From contig NZ_NFHL01000007.1 in NCBI RefSeq assembly GCF_002161355.1, positions 1 to 64,000 of the forward strand: a stretch of 64,000 nucleotides of DNA, in the 5' to 3' direction. Shown here piece by piece: positions 52,314-60,747 of this stretch. The position numbers and the translations under genes were made by a program. Source of the DNA: Lachnoclostridium sp. An76 (GTDB taxonomy: Bacteria > Bacillota > Clostridia > Lachnospirales > Lachnospiraceae). The notes beneath the pieces are model-generated. The model had not been told where the DNA came from and did no database searches. It worked only from the letters and a program-made list of their open reading frames with translations. Position 1 is the first letter of the stretch, and every line of letters starts with the position of its first letter.

Positions 52314-53192
52314 TTACTTATCGTGGAATCTTACAGCTCCGATCCCAAGCCCGCCGGGACCCACATGCGTCCCGATGCTCATGGTGAGCGGGAAATAGAC
52401 AAAATCCATGTCCGGGAAATTTTCGTGCATCTCAGCTTTAAATGCATCCAGCTTTTCAGGCTCCATCGGTGTGTTTGCGAGGCCGACCTTCAGGCAGCCC
52501 TGCGCTCTGAGCGGCGCAAGCCTTGTGTCGAGATCCTTTTTCAGCGCGCCCAGCATAGTGTGGAATGCAGATCTCATCCCCCGTGCCCTGGCACAGGAGT
52601 CGAGCTTTCCGCCCTGGATCGTGAGGACGGGCTTGATCCGGAGCATGCTGCCGAAGGCTGCCGCCGCCGGGGTGATCCGTCCGCCTTTTTTCAGATATTC
52701 TAAAGTATCCACTGCGATGTAGATCGTGGCGTCGAGAGCTTCCTGCTCCAGGATCTGTTTTATTTCAGCTCCGGACCTGCCCTCGTCTGCCAGGATTTTT
52801 GCGTCCAGCACGGAGACTGCCTGGGTGACGGAGATGCGGTGATTATCTACAACGTGGACTCTCCCGCGGTACGGCTCATCGTCTGCCAGGATGAGCGCGG
52901 TCTGGCATGTATTGCTCAGTCCCGATGACATTGGGATAAAGACGATCTCATCGTAAGAAGACAGCAGCCTGTCCCACATTGCCGCCACATCCCCCGGGGA
53001 CGGCTGGGAGGTCGTGATCACAGAGCCTGAGGCCTGCTTCTGGTAAAATATATCCGGCGTGATATCAACGCCTTCGCTGAAAGTTTTCCCGTCGATGATA
53101 ACGGGCATGGGGAGAACATGGATCCCATATCCTCTCTCTTCTGACGGCATGATCCCGCAGTTGCTGTCCGTCATAATGCCAATTCCAGGCAT
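52314..53192 (-). CDS. DegV family fatty-acid-binding protein
   Basis: A 292-residue DegV protein. The start chosen (ATG at 53190-53192, MPGIGIMTDSNCGIMP) follows GATCAGGAGGG; the open frame extends further upstream without an RBS. IMTDSNCGIM and VITTSQPSPGDVAAMWDRLL are the N-terminal domain landmarks. FIPMSSGLSNTCQTALILAD and YIAVDTLEYLKKGGRITPAA are strongly conserved in the family, which binds a fatty acid in the cleft between its two domains and can act as FakB for host-fatty-acid phosphorylation. No FakA gene is nearby, so a FakB role is only possible. A TetR regulator is divergent. Confidence 0.9.
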   Translation of the reverse strand: MPGIGIMTDSNCGIMPSEERGYGIHVLPMPVIIDGKTFSEGVDITPDIFYQKQASGSVITTSQPSPGDVAAMWDRLLSSYDEIVFIPMSSGLSNTCQTALILADDEPYRGRVHVVDNHRISVTQAVSVLDAKILADEGRSGAEIKQILEQEALDATIYIAVDTLEYLKKGGRITPAAAAFGSMLRIKPVLTIQGGKLDSCARARGMRSAFHTMLGALKKDLDTRLAPLRAQGCLKVGLANTPMEPEKLDAFKAEMHENFPDMDFVYFPLTMSIGTHVGPGGLGIGAVRFHDK

Positions 53193-53371
53193 GATATCCC
53201 TCCTGATCTTCAGATTAAAAATTTTGGTGTATCCTGAGTGTCCTATTATTTTATGAATATTGACCGTTATTATAACAGGTGTTAAAATTATAGCAAAATA
53301 ATTTTTGCTCCACAATGAACAATAAAATAAAAATGTAAGCTATCTATACAAAAAAGGAAATATGTAAGGAA
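53193..53371. other. degV-tetR divergent intergenic region
   Basis: An A+T-rich 179-base gap between divergent genes. It contains several short ATT/AAT-rich inverted patterns, but I could not pick out a single convincing operator or -35/-10 pair. Confidence 0.4.
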
Positions 53372-53974
53372 ATGGAAGATAAGCGGATCGTAAAAACAAA
53401 GCGCAGCTTAAAGGCAGCGATGACAGAGATGCTCGCCAGAGAAGATTTTGAGCATATCTCTATCACAGCGCTCTGCCGGAAAGCGGATGTCAGCAGGATT
53501 ACTTTTTATTCCCACTATAATGATAAATATGCGCTCCTGGACGATATTTTTAATGATATGCTCTGGCAGGGGACAGAAGATTATTACAAAAGACAGGAAG
53601 AGAATAATCCCTCGCACCGGCTGGCGGCGGGATATGTAAATATGCTGGACAGTATTTTGGAGCTGTACTATGAAAGATTTGATTTTTTCCAGCACACAAA
53701 TCCGGAGAAAAATCCTTACCTTGCTTCCCGGTTTTACAGCATTGTGCTGGAGACGGTGGAAAAACATACGCTCCATGTCAAAAAGCATCTCCGCCTGAAA
53801 TATTCGCCGAAAAAGATCGCGGGATTCGTATGTTTTGGAATGCTCGGATTTGTCAACGAATCGCACAAGGAAAAGACGCCGCTGGAAGAGATAAAAAGAC
53901 AGGCGAGGGAACTGCTCACGGATCTGCTCAGATCGGGCGTGCTCACAGAGGAAGAGGGAGAAAAGCAGGCATGA
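53372..53974 (+). CDS. TetR/AcrR family transcriptional regulator
   Basis: A 200-residue TetR-type repressor. The N-terminal helix-turn-helix is clear (KRSLKAAMTEMLAREDFEHI, then ITALCRKADVSRITFYSHYN and DKYALLDDIFNDML). The remaining ~140 residues are a helical ligand domain that resembles the DhaS/'TetR C-terminal' group. The gene is divergent from degV with a 180-base A+T-rich gap between the starts, so degV is the obvious candidate target. RBS TAAGGAA is modest. Confidence 0.87.
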   Translation: MEDKRIVKTKRSLKAAMTEMLAREDFEHISITALCRKADVSRITFYSHYNDKYALLDDIFNDMLWQGTEDYYKRQEENNPSHRLAAGYVNMLDSILELYYERFDFFQHTNPEKNPYLASRFYSIVLETVEKHTLHVKKHLRLKYSPKKIAGFVCFGMLGFVNESHKEKTPLEEIKRQARELLTDLLRSGVLTEEEGEKQA

Positions 53975-53979
53975 AAAAA

Positions 53980-54053
53980 TGGAAGCAATGGGGCTCGAAC
54001 CCATGACCTCTCGCGTGTGAGGCGAACGCTCATCCCAGCTGAGCTATGCTTCC
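53980..54053 (-). tRNA. tRNA-Val (anticodon CAC)
   Basis: On the minus strand the sequence folds as a full cloverleaf: acceptor GGAAGCA/TGCTTCC, D stem GCTC/GAGC, anticodon stem TTCGC/GCGAG with loop CTCACAC, T stem ATGGG/CCCAT with loop TTCGAGC, and discriminator A. Anticodon CAC reads GUG (Val). CCA is not encoded; a short T-run follows, suitable as terminator. No other tRNA or rRNA genes are adjacent. It converges with the TetR gene, ending 5 bases beyond its stop. Confidence 0.95.
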
Positions 54054-54253
54054 ATGTGACCTATTATATCACTCTCAATAGAAAATGCAAGTGCTGTCTG
54101 CCAGGATCACCTTTGTCAGGGTTAAGGGTCCGGGTTAAGGCGTCAGGGTTAAGGATGATCCGGCAGTGAAAATATGTTAAGATAATTGAGGCTGATATAG
54201 ACTGTATGAAACGGATAACAGACATTTTTTGTTGGAGCTGAGGGAGACTGCAT

Positions 54254-54526
54254 ATGTCGGAAGTGAGAAAACATATCGTATTTTACGGGCGGGTCCAGGG
54301 AGTGGGCTTCCGCTACACAGCTAAATATCTCACCAGGTCACTGGGGCTGACCGGCTGGGTGCGCAATGACCCGGACGGGACTGTGACCATGGAAGTCCAG
54401 GGGAGAGAAGCATTGATCAATAAGCTGCTCGTAGGGCTTAACGGTGGGCATTTCATTTCCATCGAATGGATGGACACAAAAGAGATCCCGCTGGAGGAAG
54501 AGCGGGAGTTTGTTGTAAAAATGTGA
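54254..54526 (+). CDS. acyP: Acylphosphatase
   Basis: A 90-residue acylphosphatase that hydrolyses carboxyl-phosphate bonds such as acetyl phosphate and carbamoyl phosphate. The catalytic Arg is in GRVQGVGFRYTAKYLTR (FR at residues about 21-22) and the Asn in GLTGWVRNDPDGTVTMEVQG (N near 40). Length is exactly that of the single-domain family. It is 83 bases upstream of proC with a palindromic repeat between. Confidence 0.93.
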   Translation: MSEVRKHIVFYGRVQGVGFRYTAKYLTRSLGLTGWVRNDPDGTVTMEVQGREALINKLLVGLNGGHFISIEWMDTKEIPLEEEREFVVKM

Positions 54527-54549
54527 ATTGTCTGAAAACTTGGGTAAAA

Positions 54550-54591
54550 GGGGTCTGACCCCTTTTGGTAGAATCGTCAGAAAATTTAGAA
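54550..54591. repeat. GGGGTCTGACCCC palindromic repeat, copy 3
   Basis: A single palindrome, GGGGTCTGACCCC (54550-54562), with flanking AAAA...TTTT making a 21-base perfect inverted repeat. TTGGTAGAATCGTCAGAAAA follows, closely similar to the tail of copy 1. It lies between acyP and proC. Confidence 0.82.
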
Positions 54592-54608
54592 AACAGGAGG
54601 ATATGATC

Positions 54609-55403
54609 ATGATGAAATTAGGTTTTATCGGAACAGGAAACATGGCTGGGGCTATTATGGGAGGGATCATCAAAAAAGGGATCTTCCGCCCGGAGGAGAT
54701 CATAGGAGCGGACATTTCTGAGGAAGGACGCCGGAAAACGAAGGAGGCTTACGGGATTGAGGTTACGGATGACAACAGAAAGGCAGCGGATGCGGAGGTG
54801 CTGATCCTGTCAGTGAAGCCGCAGTTTTATGCGGATGCGATCGCAGAGATCAAGGACTGCATAAAAGATGACCAGCTTGTGATCACTATCGCTCCGGGGA
54901 AAACTTTGTCGTGGCTGGAGGCGCAGTTTGGGAAAAAAGTAAAGATAGTGCGCACGATGCCGAATACACCGGCTCTGGTGGGAGAAGGGATGACAGCGGC
55001 GTGTGTGAACCAGTATGTGACAGAGGAAGAAAAGGAATATGCGCTCCGGATCCTGTCTTCATTCGGGAAAGTGGAGCTTGTGCCTGAACATCTCATTGAC
55101 GCTGTGGTAGCAGTCAGTGGCAGCGCGCCGGCCTATGTATTTATGTTTATTGAAGCAATGGCTGATGCAGCCGTGGCGGAGGGGATGCCCAGGGCACAGG
55201 CGTATGCATTTGCCGCGCAGGCTGTTTACGGCAGTGCAAAGATGGTATTAGAGACCGGGAAGCATCCGGGAGAACTCAAGGATATGGTATGCTCACCGGC
55301 AGGGACGACGATCGAGGCGGTCAGGGTACTGGAGGAAAAAGGATTCAGAAGCGCGGTCATAGAAGCGATGCGTGCCTGCGCGGATGTATCCAGGAGTCTG
55401 TAA
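54609..55403 (+). CDS. proC: Pyrroline-5-carboxylate reductase
   Basis: The last step of proline synthesis, NAD(P)H-dependent reduction of pyrroline-5-carboxylate. Three in-frame ATGs (54603, 54609, 54612) follow ACAGGAGG; 54609 has the best spacing. The Rossmann motif is GFIGTGNMAGAIMGG. ILSVKPQF and RTMPNTPALVGEGMTA are the NADP-loop and substrate segments. VSGSAPAYVFMFIEAMADAA and CSPAGTTIEAVRVLEEKGFR complete the C-terminal domain. About 264 residues, full length. Confidence 0.95.
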   Translation: MMKLGFIGTGNMAGAIMGGIIKKGIFRPEEIIGADISEEGRRKTKEAYGIEVTDDNRKAADAEVLILSVKPQFYADAIAEIKDCIKDDQLVITIAPGKTLSWLEAQFGKKVKIVRTMPNTPALVGEGMTAACVNQYVTEEEKEYALRILSSFGKVELVPEHLIDAVVAVSGSAPAYVFMFIEAMADAAVAEGMPRAQAYAFAAQAVYGSAKMVLETGKHPGELKDMVCSPAGTTIEAVRVLEEKGFRSAVIEAMRACADVSRSL

Positions 55404-55418
55404 ACAGGGAGTGGGATC

Positions 55419-56114
55419 ATGGATATTCAGGGCCTTCAGAAAGTAACTCTTTTAGATTTCCCGGGCAGGGTGGCCTGCACGGTTTTCCTTGCGGGATGCA
55501 ATTTCCGCTGCCCGTTCTGCCATAACGCATCCCTTGTAACACATGTGGATCCGGACAGGAATATCCCGGAAGAAGAGATCCTGTCATTCCTGAAAAAGCG
55601 CAGAGGCGTTCTCGACGGGGTATGCATTACCGGGGGTGAACCCCTGCTCGCTCCGGGGCTTGACAGATTGATCCGTGAGATAAAAGATCTGGGGTATGAG
55701 GTGAAGCTCGATACCAACGGAAGTAATGCGGAGCGGCTGAAAACCCTGGCCGGGTCAGGAATGATAGATTATGTGGCAATGGATATAAAAAACGCTCCGG
55801 GAAAGTACGGGATGACGATCGGGATAGACGGTTATGATATGTCAAATATCTTTAAAAGCGTGGATTATCTTATGTCCGGGTCAGTGCCGTTTGAATTCCG
55901 CACGACAGTGGTCAGGGAGTTCCATAAAAGAGAGGACTTTGAAGAGATCGGGCGCTGGCTGAAAGGAGCACCTGCATATTATCTCCAAGGGTTCGTGGAT
56001 TCAGGGGATGTGATACGTCCAGGGCTGCGTGCATATACAAAAGAGATCATGGAACAGGCCCTTGGGATCGTGAAAAAATATATCCCGGCAGCAGGACTGC
56101 GGGGAGTGGATTGA
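55419..56114 (+). CDS. nrdG: Anaerobic ribonucleotide reductase activating protein
   Basis: A 231-residue radical-SAM enzyme that installs the glycyl radical on NrdD. The CxxxCxxC cluster motif is CNFRCPFC (C27, C31, C34). GVCITGGEPLL is the SAM-binding GGE motif, and VKLDTNGSN and DIKNAPGKYG follow. The N-terminal GLQKVTLLDFPGRVACTVFL is typical of this subgroup. It is longer than E. coli NrdG and resembles the pyruvate-formate-lyase-activase-like members common in clostridia; location directly before nrdD supports the assignment. A terminator-like hairpin separates the two. Confidence 0.9.
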   Translation: MDIQGLQKVTLLDFPGRVACTVFLAGCNFRCPFCHNASLVTHVDPDRNIPEEEILSFLKKRRGVLDGVCITGGEPLLAPGLDRLIREIKDLGYEVKLDTNGSNAERLKTLAGSGMIDYVAMDIKNAPGKYGMTIGIDGYDMSNIFKSVDYLMSGSVPFEFRTTVVREFHKREDFEEIGRWLKGAPAYYLQGFVDSGDVIRPGLRAYTKEIMEQALGIVKKYIPAAGLRGVD

Positions 56115-56177
56115 AAAACACAACACCAATATCTAGAATGAGATGAAAAGTTAAAATACTAGATATTGGTGTTTTTC
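56111..56177 (+). promoter_or_regulatory. nrdD promoter with terminator-like inverted repeat and possible NrdR boxes
   Basis: AACACCAATATCTAG (56122-56136) pairs perfectly with CTAGATATTGGTGTT (56159-56173), followed by TTTCC: a good intrinsic terminator for nrdG. The same bases contain CAATATCTAG and CTAGATATTG, each 9/10 to the NrdR-box core CwAtATaTwG, with centres 32 bases apart. A promoter TTGAAA (56111-56116), 17-base spacer, TAGAAT (56134-56139) overlaps the first box. Both readings may hold. Confidence 0.55.
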
Positions 56178-56259
56178 CTTGCGTTCCTATCCGCAAGGTG
56201 ATAGAATGGATTCAGACACCTGCTGGACGGACGATCGGATAAAGGAAGGGGATAGGACG

Positions 56260-58629
56260 ATGTATCAGGTCAAAAAAAGAGACGGAAAGATCGCAGAATT
56301 TAATCTGGCAAAGATAGGGGAAGCTATCAGAAAAGCTTTTGAAGCCCAGGAGAAAAATTATAACCAGGATATCATAGATATGCTGGCGCTGAAAGTGACA
56401 GCAGCATTTGAGCCAAAGATCAAAGACGGGCTTGTCTCAGTGGAAGATATCCAGGACAGCGTGGAGTCTGTCCTGATCCAGGCGGGATATGATGATGTGG
56501 CGAAAGGATATATCCTGTACAGGAAGCAGAGAGAAAAGATCCGCAACCTGAATTCCACTCTTCTGGATTATAAAGAGCTTGTGGACGGATATGTCAAAGT
56601 TACGGACTGGCGCGTAAAGGAGAATTCTACAGTGACGTACTCTGTGGGAGGGCTGATCCTGAGCAACTCCGGCGCGATCACGGCGAATTACTGGCTTTCC
56701 GAGATTTATGATGAAGAGATCGGCAGAGCCCATAAGAATGCGGATATCCATATCCACGACCTGTCCATGCTCACAGGCTACTGCGCGGGCTGGTCATTAA
56801 AACAGCTCATCCAGGAAGGGCTGGGCGGTATCCCGGGAAGGATCACATCCGCCCCGGCGAAGCATCTGAGCGTGCTCTGCAACCAGATGGTGAATTTCCT
56901 CGGGATCATGCAGAATGAGTGGGCAGGCGCCCAGGCATTCTCATCATTTGACACGTATCTGGCGCCGTTTGTCAGGACGGATCACCTGACTTACCCGGAG
57001 GTGAAAAAATGCGTGGAATCATTTGTCTATGGCGTGAATATCCCGTCGCGCTGGGGGACCCAGGCGCCGTTTACCAATATCACGCTGGACTGGACTGTGC
57101 CGGACGACCTGAAAAATCTCCCTGCCATCGTGGGCGGCAAGGAGATGGATTTTACTTACGGAGACTGTAAAGAAGAGATGGATATGGTCAACCGCGCGTT
57201 CATTGAGACAATGATCGAGGGGGATGCAGAGGGGCGCGGATTCCAGTACCCGATCCCGACTTATTCCATTACCAGGGATTTTGACTGGTCTGAGACAGAG
57301 AACAATAAACTGCTTTTTGAGATGACGGCAAAATACGGCACTCCGTATTTTTCGAATTATATCAACAGCGACATGGAGCCCAGCGACGTGCGCAGTATGT
57401 GCTGCCGTCTCCGCCTTGACCTGCGCGAGCTGCGCAAGAAATCAGGCGGCTTCTTCGGGAGCGGGGAGAGCACGGGATCCGTGGGCGTCGTGACCATCAA
57501 TATGCCGAGGATCGCATACCTGTCAGAAAATAAGGAAGAATTTTATAAGAGGCTGGACCGCCTGATGGATCTTTCTGCAAGATCACTGCATATTAAGAGG
57601 ACAGTGATCACAAAACTGCTGAATGAGGGGCTGTATCCTTATACAAAGAGATATCTGGGCACATTTGAGAATCATTTCTCAACGATCGGGCTCATAGGCA
57701 TGAATGAGGCATGCCTCAACGCGAAATGGCTCCGCCAGGACCTGACCCATGAGGAGGCGCAGGAATTTACAAAAGAAGTCCTGAACCATATGAGAGAGCG
57801 CCTTTCGGACTATCAGGAGGAGTACGGAGACCTCTACAATCTGGAGGCGACTCCGGCAGAGTCCACGACCTACCGCCTGGCGAAACACGATGTGGAGCAA
57901 TTCCCGGATATCATTACCGCGGCGGAGAAAAACGGGACGCCTTATTACACGAACAGCTCCCATCTCCCGGTCGGCTATACGGACGATGTGTTCGAGGCCC
58001 TGGATATCCAGGACGAACTCCAGACATTATATACATCAGGGACCGTATTCCATACGTTCCTCGGAGAGAAGCTGCCTGACTGGAAGTCTGCCGCATCTCT
58101 TGTGAGAAAGATCGCGGAGAATTATAAACTCCCGTACTACACGATGTCGCCGACTTACTCGATCTGTAAGAACCATGGGTACCTCTCGGGCGAGCAGTTC
58201 AAGTGCCCGTACTGCGGCGAGGAAGCGGAAGTATACAGCAGGATCACAGGATACTACCGTCCGGTAAAGAACTGGAATGACGGAAAGACGCAGGAGTTTA
58301 AGGAGAGGAAAGTATACGATATCACAAATTCCCATATGCGTCCCAGGACTCAGGCAGCGGCTGAGGAGGCGGAGAAAGCTGCGGTGGATGACAGTGAGAC
58401 AAAGACACTGCTGTTTACGACCAAGACATGTCCGAACTGCCGGGTGGCGACAAGTTCTCTCGAGAAGGCGAATATCCCGTATGAGCTGATCGATGCGGAA
58501 GAGAACATGGAGCTTGTGGAGAAATACGGGGTCATGCAGGCGCCGACGCTGATCGTCGTAAAAGACGGGAAGGTCACGAAACTGGCGAATGCATCTAATA
58601 TAAAAAATTATGCAGAAAAGGAAGGCTGA
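56260..58629 (+). CDS. nrdD: Anaerobic ribonucleoside-triphosphate reductase with fused thioredoxin-like domain
   Basis: The class III reductase making dNTPs without oxygen. ATG 56260 (MYQVKKRDGKIAEFNLAKIG) follows GGAAGGGGATAGGACG. An N-terminal ATP-cone allosteric domain covers residues 1-95. The catalytic barrel follows, and the C-terminal zinc region has CKNHGYL and CPYCGE near 645-652. The glycyl radical site is RITGYYRPVKNWNDGK near 661-676. Unusually, ~75 more residues follow: TKTLLFTTKTCPNCRVATSS through APTLIVVKDGKV, a glutaredoxin/NrdH-like thioredoxin fold with CPNC. NrdD usually ends soon after the radical glycine, so this is a fusion. trxB follows 5 bases later. Confidence 0.95.
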   Translation: MYQVKKRDGKIAEFNLAKIGEAIRKAFEAQEKNYNQDIIDMLALKVTAAFEPKIKDGLVSVEDIQDSVESVLIQAGYDDVAKGYILYRKQREKIRNLNSTLLDYKELVDGYVKVTDWRVKENSTVTYSVGGLILSNSGAITANYWLSEIYDEEIGRAHKNADIHIHDLSMLTGYCAGWSLKQLIQEGLGGIPGRITSAPAKHLSVLCNQMVNFLGIMQNEWAGAQAFSSFDTYLAPFVRTDHLTYPEVKKCVESFVYGVNIPSRWGTQAPFTNITLDWTVPDDLKNLPAIVGGKEMDFTYGDCKEEMDMVNRAFIETMIEGDAEGRGFQYPIPTYSITRDFDWSETENNKLLFEMTAKYGTPYFSNYINSDMEPSDVRSMCCRLRLDLRELRKKSGGFFGSGESTGSVGVVTINMPRIAYLSENKEEFYKRLDRLMDLSARSLHIKRTVITKLLNEGLYPYTKRYLGTFENHFSTIGLIGMNEACLNAKWLRQDLTHEEAQEFTKEVLNHMRERLSDYQEEYGDLYNLEATPAESTTYRLAKHDVEQFPDIITAAEKNGTPYYTNSSHLPVGYTDDVFEALDIQDELQTLYTSGTVFHTFLGEKLPDWKSAASLVRKIAENYKLPYYTMSPTYSICKNHGYLSGEQFKCPYCGEEAEVYSRITGYYRPVKNWNDGKTQEFKERKVYDITNSHMRPRTQAAAEEAEKAAVDDSETKTLLFTTKTCPNCRVATSSLEKANIPYELIDAEENMELVEKYGVMQAPTLIVVKDGKVTKLANASNIKNYAEKEG

Positions 58630-58634
58630 AAGAT

Positions 58635-59540
58635 ATGTACGATATTGGGATCATCGGCGGCGGGACCGCCGGGATGACAGCTGCCATTTACGGGCAGCGC
58701 GCAGGCAAAAAGACGATCATCATTGAGGGCGGTGTGTTCGGGGGACAGATCACATCGTCCCCGAATGTGGAAAATTATCCGGGGATCGCAAGTGTGAGCG
58801 GCAGTGAATTCTCGATGAACCTGCTGGACCAGGCTGTGAAGCTGGGCGCGGAGACCGCCATGGAGCAGGTCACGGGCATCCGCGATGAGGGCAGCGTCAA
58901 GGTGATCGAGACCGCCGGAAAAGAATATCCGTGCCGCAGCGTCATCCTGGCGACCGGGGTGACACACAGGCATCTTGGCGTCCCCAATGAAGAAAGGCTG
59001 ACAGGCGCGGGTGTGTCCTACTGTGCGACCTGCGACGGGATGTTCTTCCGCGGCAGGGATGTGGCAGTGGTAGGCGGAGGGAGCACCGCGCTCCAGGATG
59101 CGGAATTCCTGTCCAATTACTGCCGGAAAGTCTATCTGATCCACCGCAGGGATGAGTTCCGCGGTGAGGACAGTATAGTAAAGCGGCTCGAAAGTAAAGA
59201 AAATGTAGAGTTTATCCTGAGCGCAACGGTCAGGGATATCATAGGCGACCAGGCGGTGGAGCGCCTGATCGTAAACAGTAAGAAGACAGGAAAAGAATTT
59301 AAGCTGGATGTGTCCGGGGTATTTATCGCTGTGGGACAGATCCCGAAGAATGAGATCTTTGCGGATGTAGTGAAGCTGGATGCGGACGGATTTATCCTGG
59401 CTGCGGAGGACTGTATCACATCCCGCCCGGGGATATTCGCCGCGGGAGACTGCCGTACAAAAGAAGTAAGGCAGCTCACAACAGCAGCCGCTGACGGCGC
59501 TGTGGCGGCGCTGGCAGCGTGCAGATACATCGCGGGATAA
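58635..59540 (+). CDS. trxB: Thioredoxin reductase
   Basis: An FAD/NADPH disulfide reductase of 301 residues. The FAD-binding IIGGGTAGMTAAIYGQRAG is near residues 5-23. The redox-active CATC is at 130-133 (SYCATCDGMFF). NADPH binding is VAVVGGGSTALQDAEFL and the C-terminal FAD motif is GIFAAGDCRTKEVRQLTTAA. It starts 5 bases after nrdD, so the reductase can feed both the NrdD-fused CPNC domain and the TrxA encoded nearby. RBS overlaps the nrdD end (GGAAGGC). Confidence 0.94.
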   Translation: MYDIGIIGGGTAGMTAAIYGQRAGKKTIIIEGGVFGGQITSSPNVENYPGIASVSGSEFSMNLLDQAVKLGAETAMEQVTGIRDEGSVKVIETAGKEYPCRSVILATGVTHRHLGVPNEERLTGAGVSYCATCDGMFFRGRDVAVVGGGSTALQDAEFLSNYCRKVYLIHRRDEFRGEDSIVKRLESKENVEFILSATVRDIIGDQAVERLIVNSKKTGKEFKLDVSGVFIAVGQIPKNEIFADVVKLDADGFILAAEDCITSRPGIFAAGDCRTKEVRQLTTAAADGAVAALAACRYIAG

Positions 59541-59584
59541 ATCCTGTAGAATGACTTTTTTACTGTTGGATAAGCGAGGATATG

Positions 59585-60253
59585 ATGGACGGAAATTTGG
59601 AGCAGATGTTTAAAAAGGCATTCCCCTTTTGGGAAGATCTCACGGAGAAACAGAGAGGCGATGTACAGGCAAATACAGTGAGGAATCTGTGCCCCAGGAA
59701 AACGAGCCTCCATTTCGGAGGCGGCGAATGCGCCGGGGTCCAGATCATCGCGCAGGGAAGAGCGCGCGTGTTTATCACATCCCCGGGCGGCGGCGATATC
59801 ACCCTGTTCCGGCTGCTGGAGGGGGATGTGAGCATCTTAAGCGCGGCGTGCATGCTGAACGGTATGGACATCGAGCTGGATATGGAGATGGAGACAGACT
59901 GTGTCATATATACGATACCGAAAAAGATCTACCGGAAGCTGTATGATGAGAGCAGTGCGGTGAAAGAATATACGATGGAGATGATATCGGAGAAGTTTTC
60001 GGATATTATGTGGCTTTTTAATCAGTTCGTATTTTCCAATGTGGCGTCCCGGGTCGCGGGAGCTCTCCTGGAGCACCGGGGGATCACAGGGGAAGATGTG
60101 CTGAATATCACTCACGATGTGCTGGCAAGGGACGCGGGCACTGCGAGAGAAGTGGTGACGCGTATTTTAAAGCAGTTCCAGAATGACGGTCTCGTGAAGC
60201 TGACGAGAGGGAAGATCGAAGTGCTGGACGCGTCAGGGCTTGGGAAGATATGA
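59585..60253 (+). CDS. Crp/Fnr family transcriptional regulator
   Basis: A 222-residue regulator. Starting at ATG 59585 gives better spacing from GCGAGGA than the ATG at 59582. The N-terminal cyclic-nucleotide-type beta barrel has ITLFRLLEGDVSILSAACML. The C-terminal winged helix is DVLARDAGTAREVVTRILKQ then FQNDGLVKLTRGKIEVLD. No N-terminal Cys cluster of the FNR type is apparent, though Cys residues occur in the sensor part, so a redox-sensing role is only suggested by the thioredoxin neighbours. It sits between trxB and trxA. Confidence 0.88.
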   Translation: MDGNLEQMFKKAFPFWEDLTEKQRGDVQANTVRNLCPRKTSLHFGGGECAGVQIIAQGRARVFITSPGGGDITLFRLLEGDVSILSAACMLNGMDIELDMEMETDCVIYTIPKKIYRKLYDESSAVKEYTMEMISEKFSDIMWLFNQFVFSNVASRVAGALLEHRGITGEDVLNITHDVLARDAGTAREVVTRILKQFQNDGLVKLTRGKIEVLDASGLGKI

Positions 60254-60322
60254 GGGGATGCAGAGCTCGTTGGACAAAGAATAAGAAGACAGATACTGTC
60301 AGGGGCTGTTATCCGCTAAAGT

Positions 60323-60335
60323 GTGACTTTGTCAC
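60323..60335. promoter_or_regulatory. Palindrome upstream of trxA, possible Crp/Fnr site
   Basis: GTGACTTTGTCAC is a perfect 5-bp inverted repeat around TTT, between the Crp/Fnr gene and trxA. It resembles Crp/Fnr half-sites (TGTGA...TCAC) with a spacer one base shorter than usual. TAGAAT at 60357 could be the -10 of a trxA promoter without a good -35, as at activated promoters. Confidence 0.35.
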
Positions 60336-60417
60336 TGAAAAAGCAAAAGAATGTGATAGAATAAAGGCATAACAAAGAAAAAAACAAATAGAAATGATCT
60401 TGAAGGAGGATATAAAC

Positions 60418-60726
60418 ATGGCAGTTGTAAAGTTGACAGGAGCGAATTTTGAGCAGGAAGTAATGCAGGCTGACCAGCCGGTGCTGGTGGACTTCTACGC
60501 AGACTGGTGCGGACCGTGCAAGATGATGGGACCGGTCGTGGAGGAGATCGCGGGAGAAGAAGCAGGAGTGAAAGTCTGCAAGATCAATATCGATGAAGAG
60601 ATGGGACTGGCTCAGAGATTCGGCGTGATGAGTATTCCTACTTTTATCGCATTCAAGAATGGGGAGATCGCAGGAAAACAGATCGGGGCAGTGCCGAAGA
60701 ACGCGCTCCTGGATCTGGTGAAATAG
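60418..60726 (+). CDS. trxA: Thioredoxin
   Basis: A 102-residue thioredoxin with the active site WCGPCK (C31, C34). LVDFYADWCGPCKMMGPVVE precedes INIDEEMGLAQRFGVMSIPT with the conserved cis-proline. The start ATG 60418 follows GAAGGAGGATATAAAC; the frame's upstream extension includes the Shine-Dalgarno and is not used. It is likely the electron carrier for TrxB. Confidence 0.96.
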   Translation: MAVVKLTGANFEQEVMQADQPVLVDFYADWCGPCKMMGPVVEEIAGEEAGVKVCKINIDEEMGLAQRFGVMSIPTFIAFKNGEIAGKQIGAVPKNALLDLVK

Positions 60727-60747
60727 GATCACGCGATAGTATCGGAA

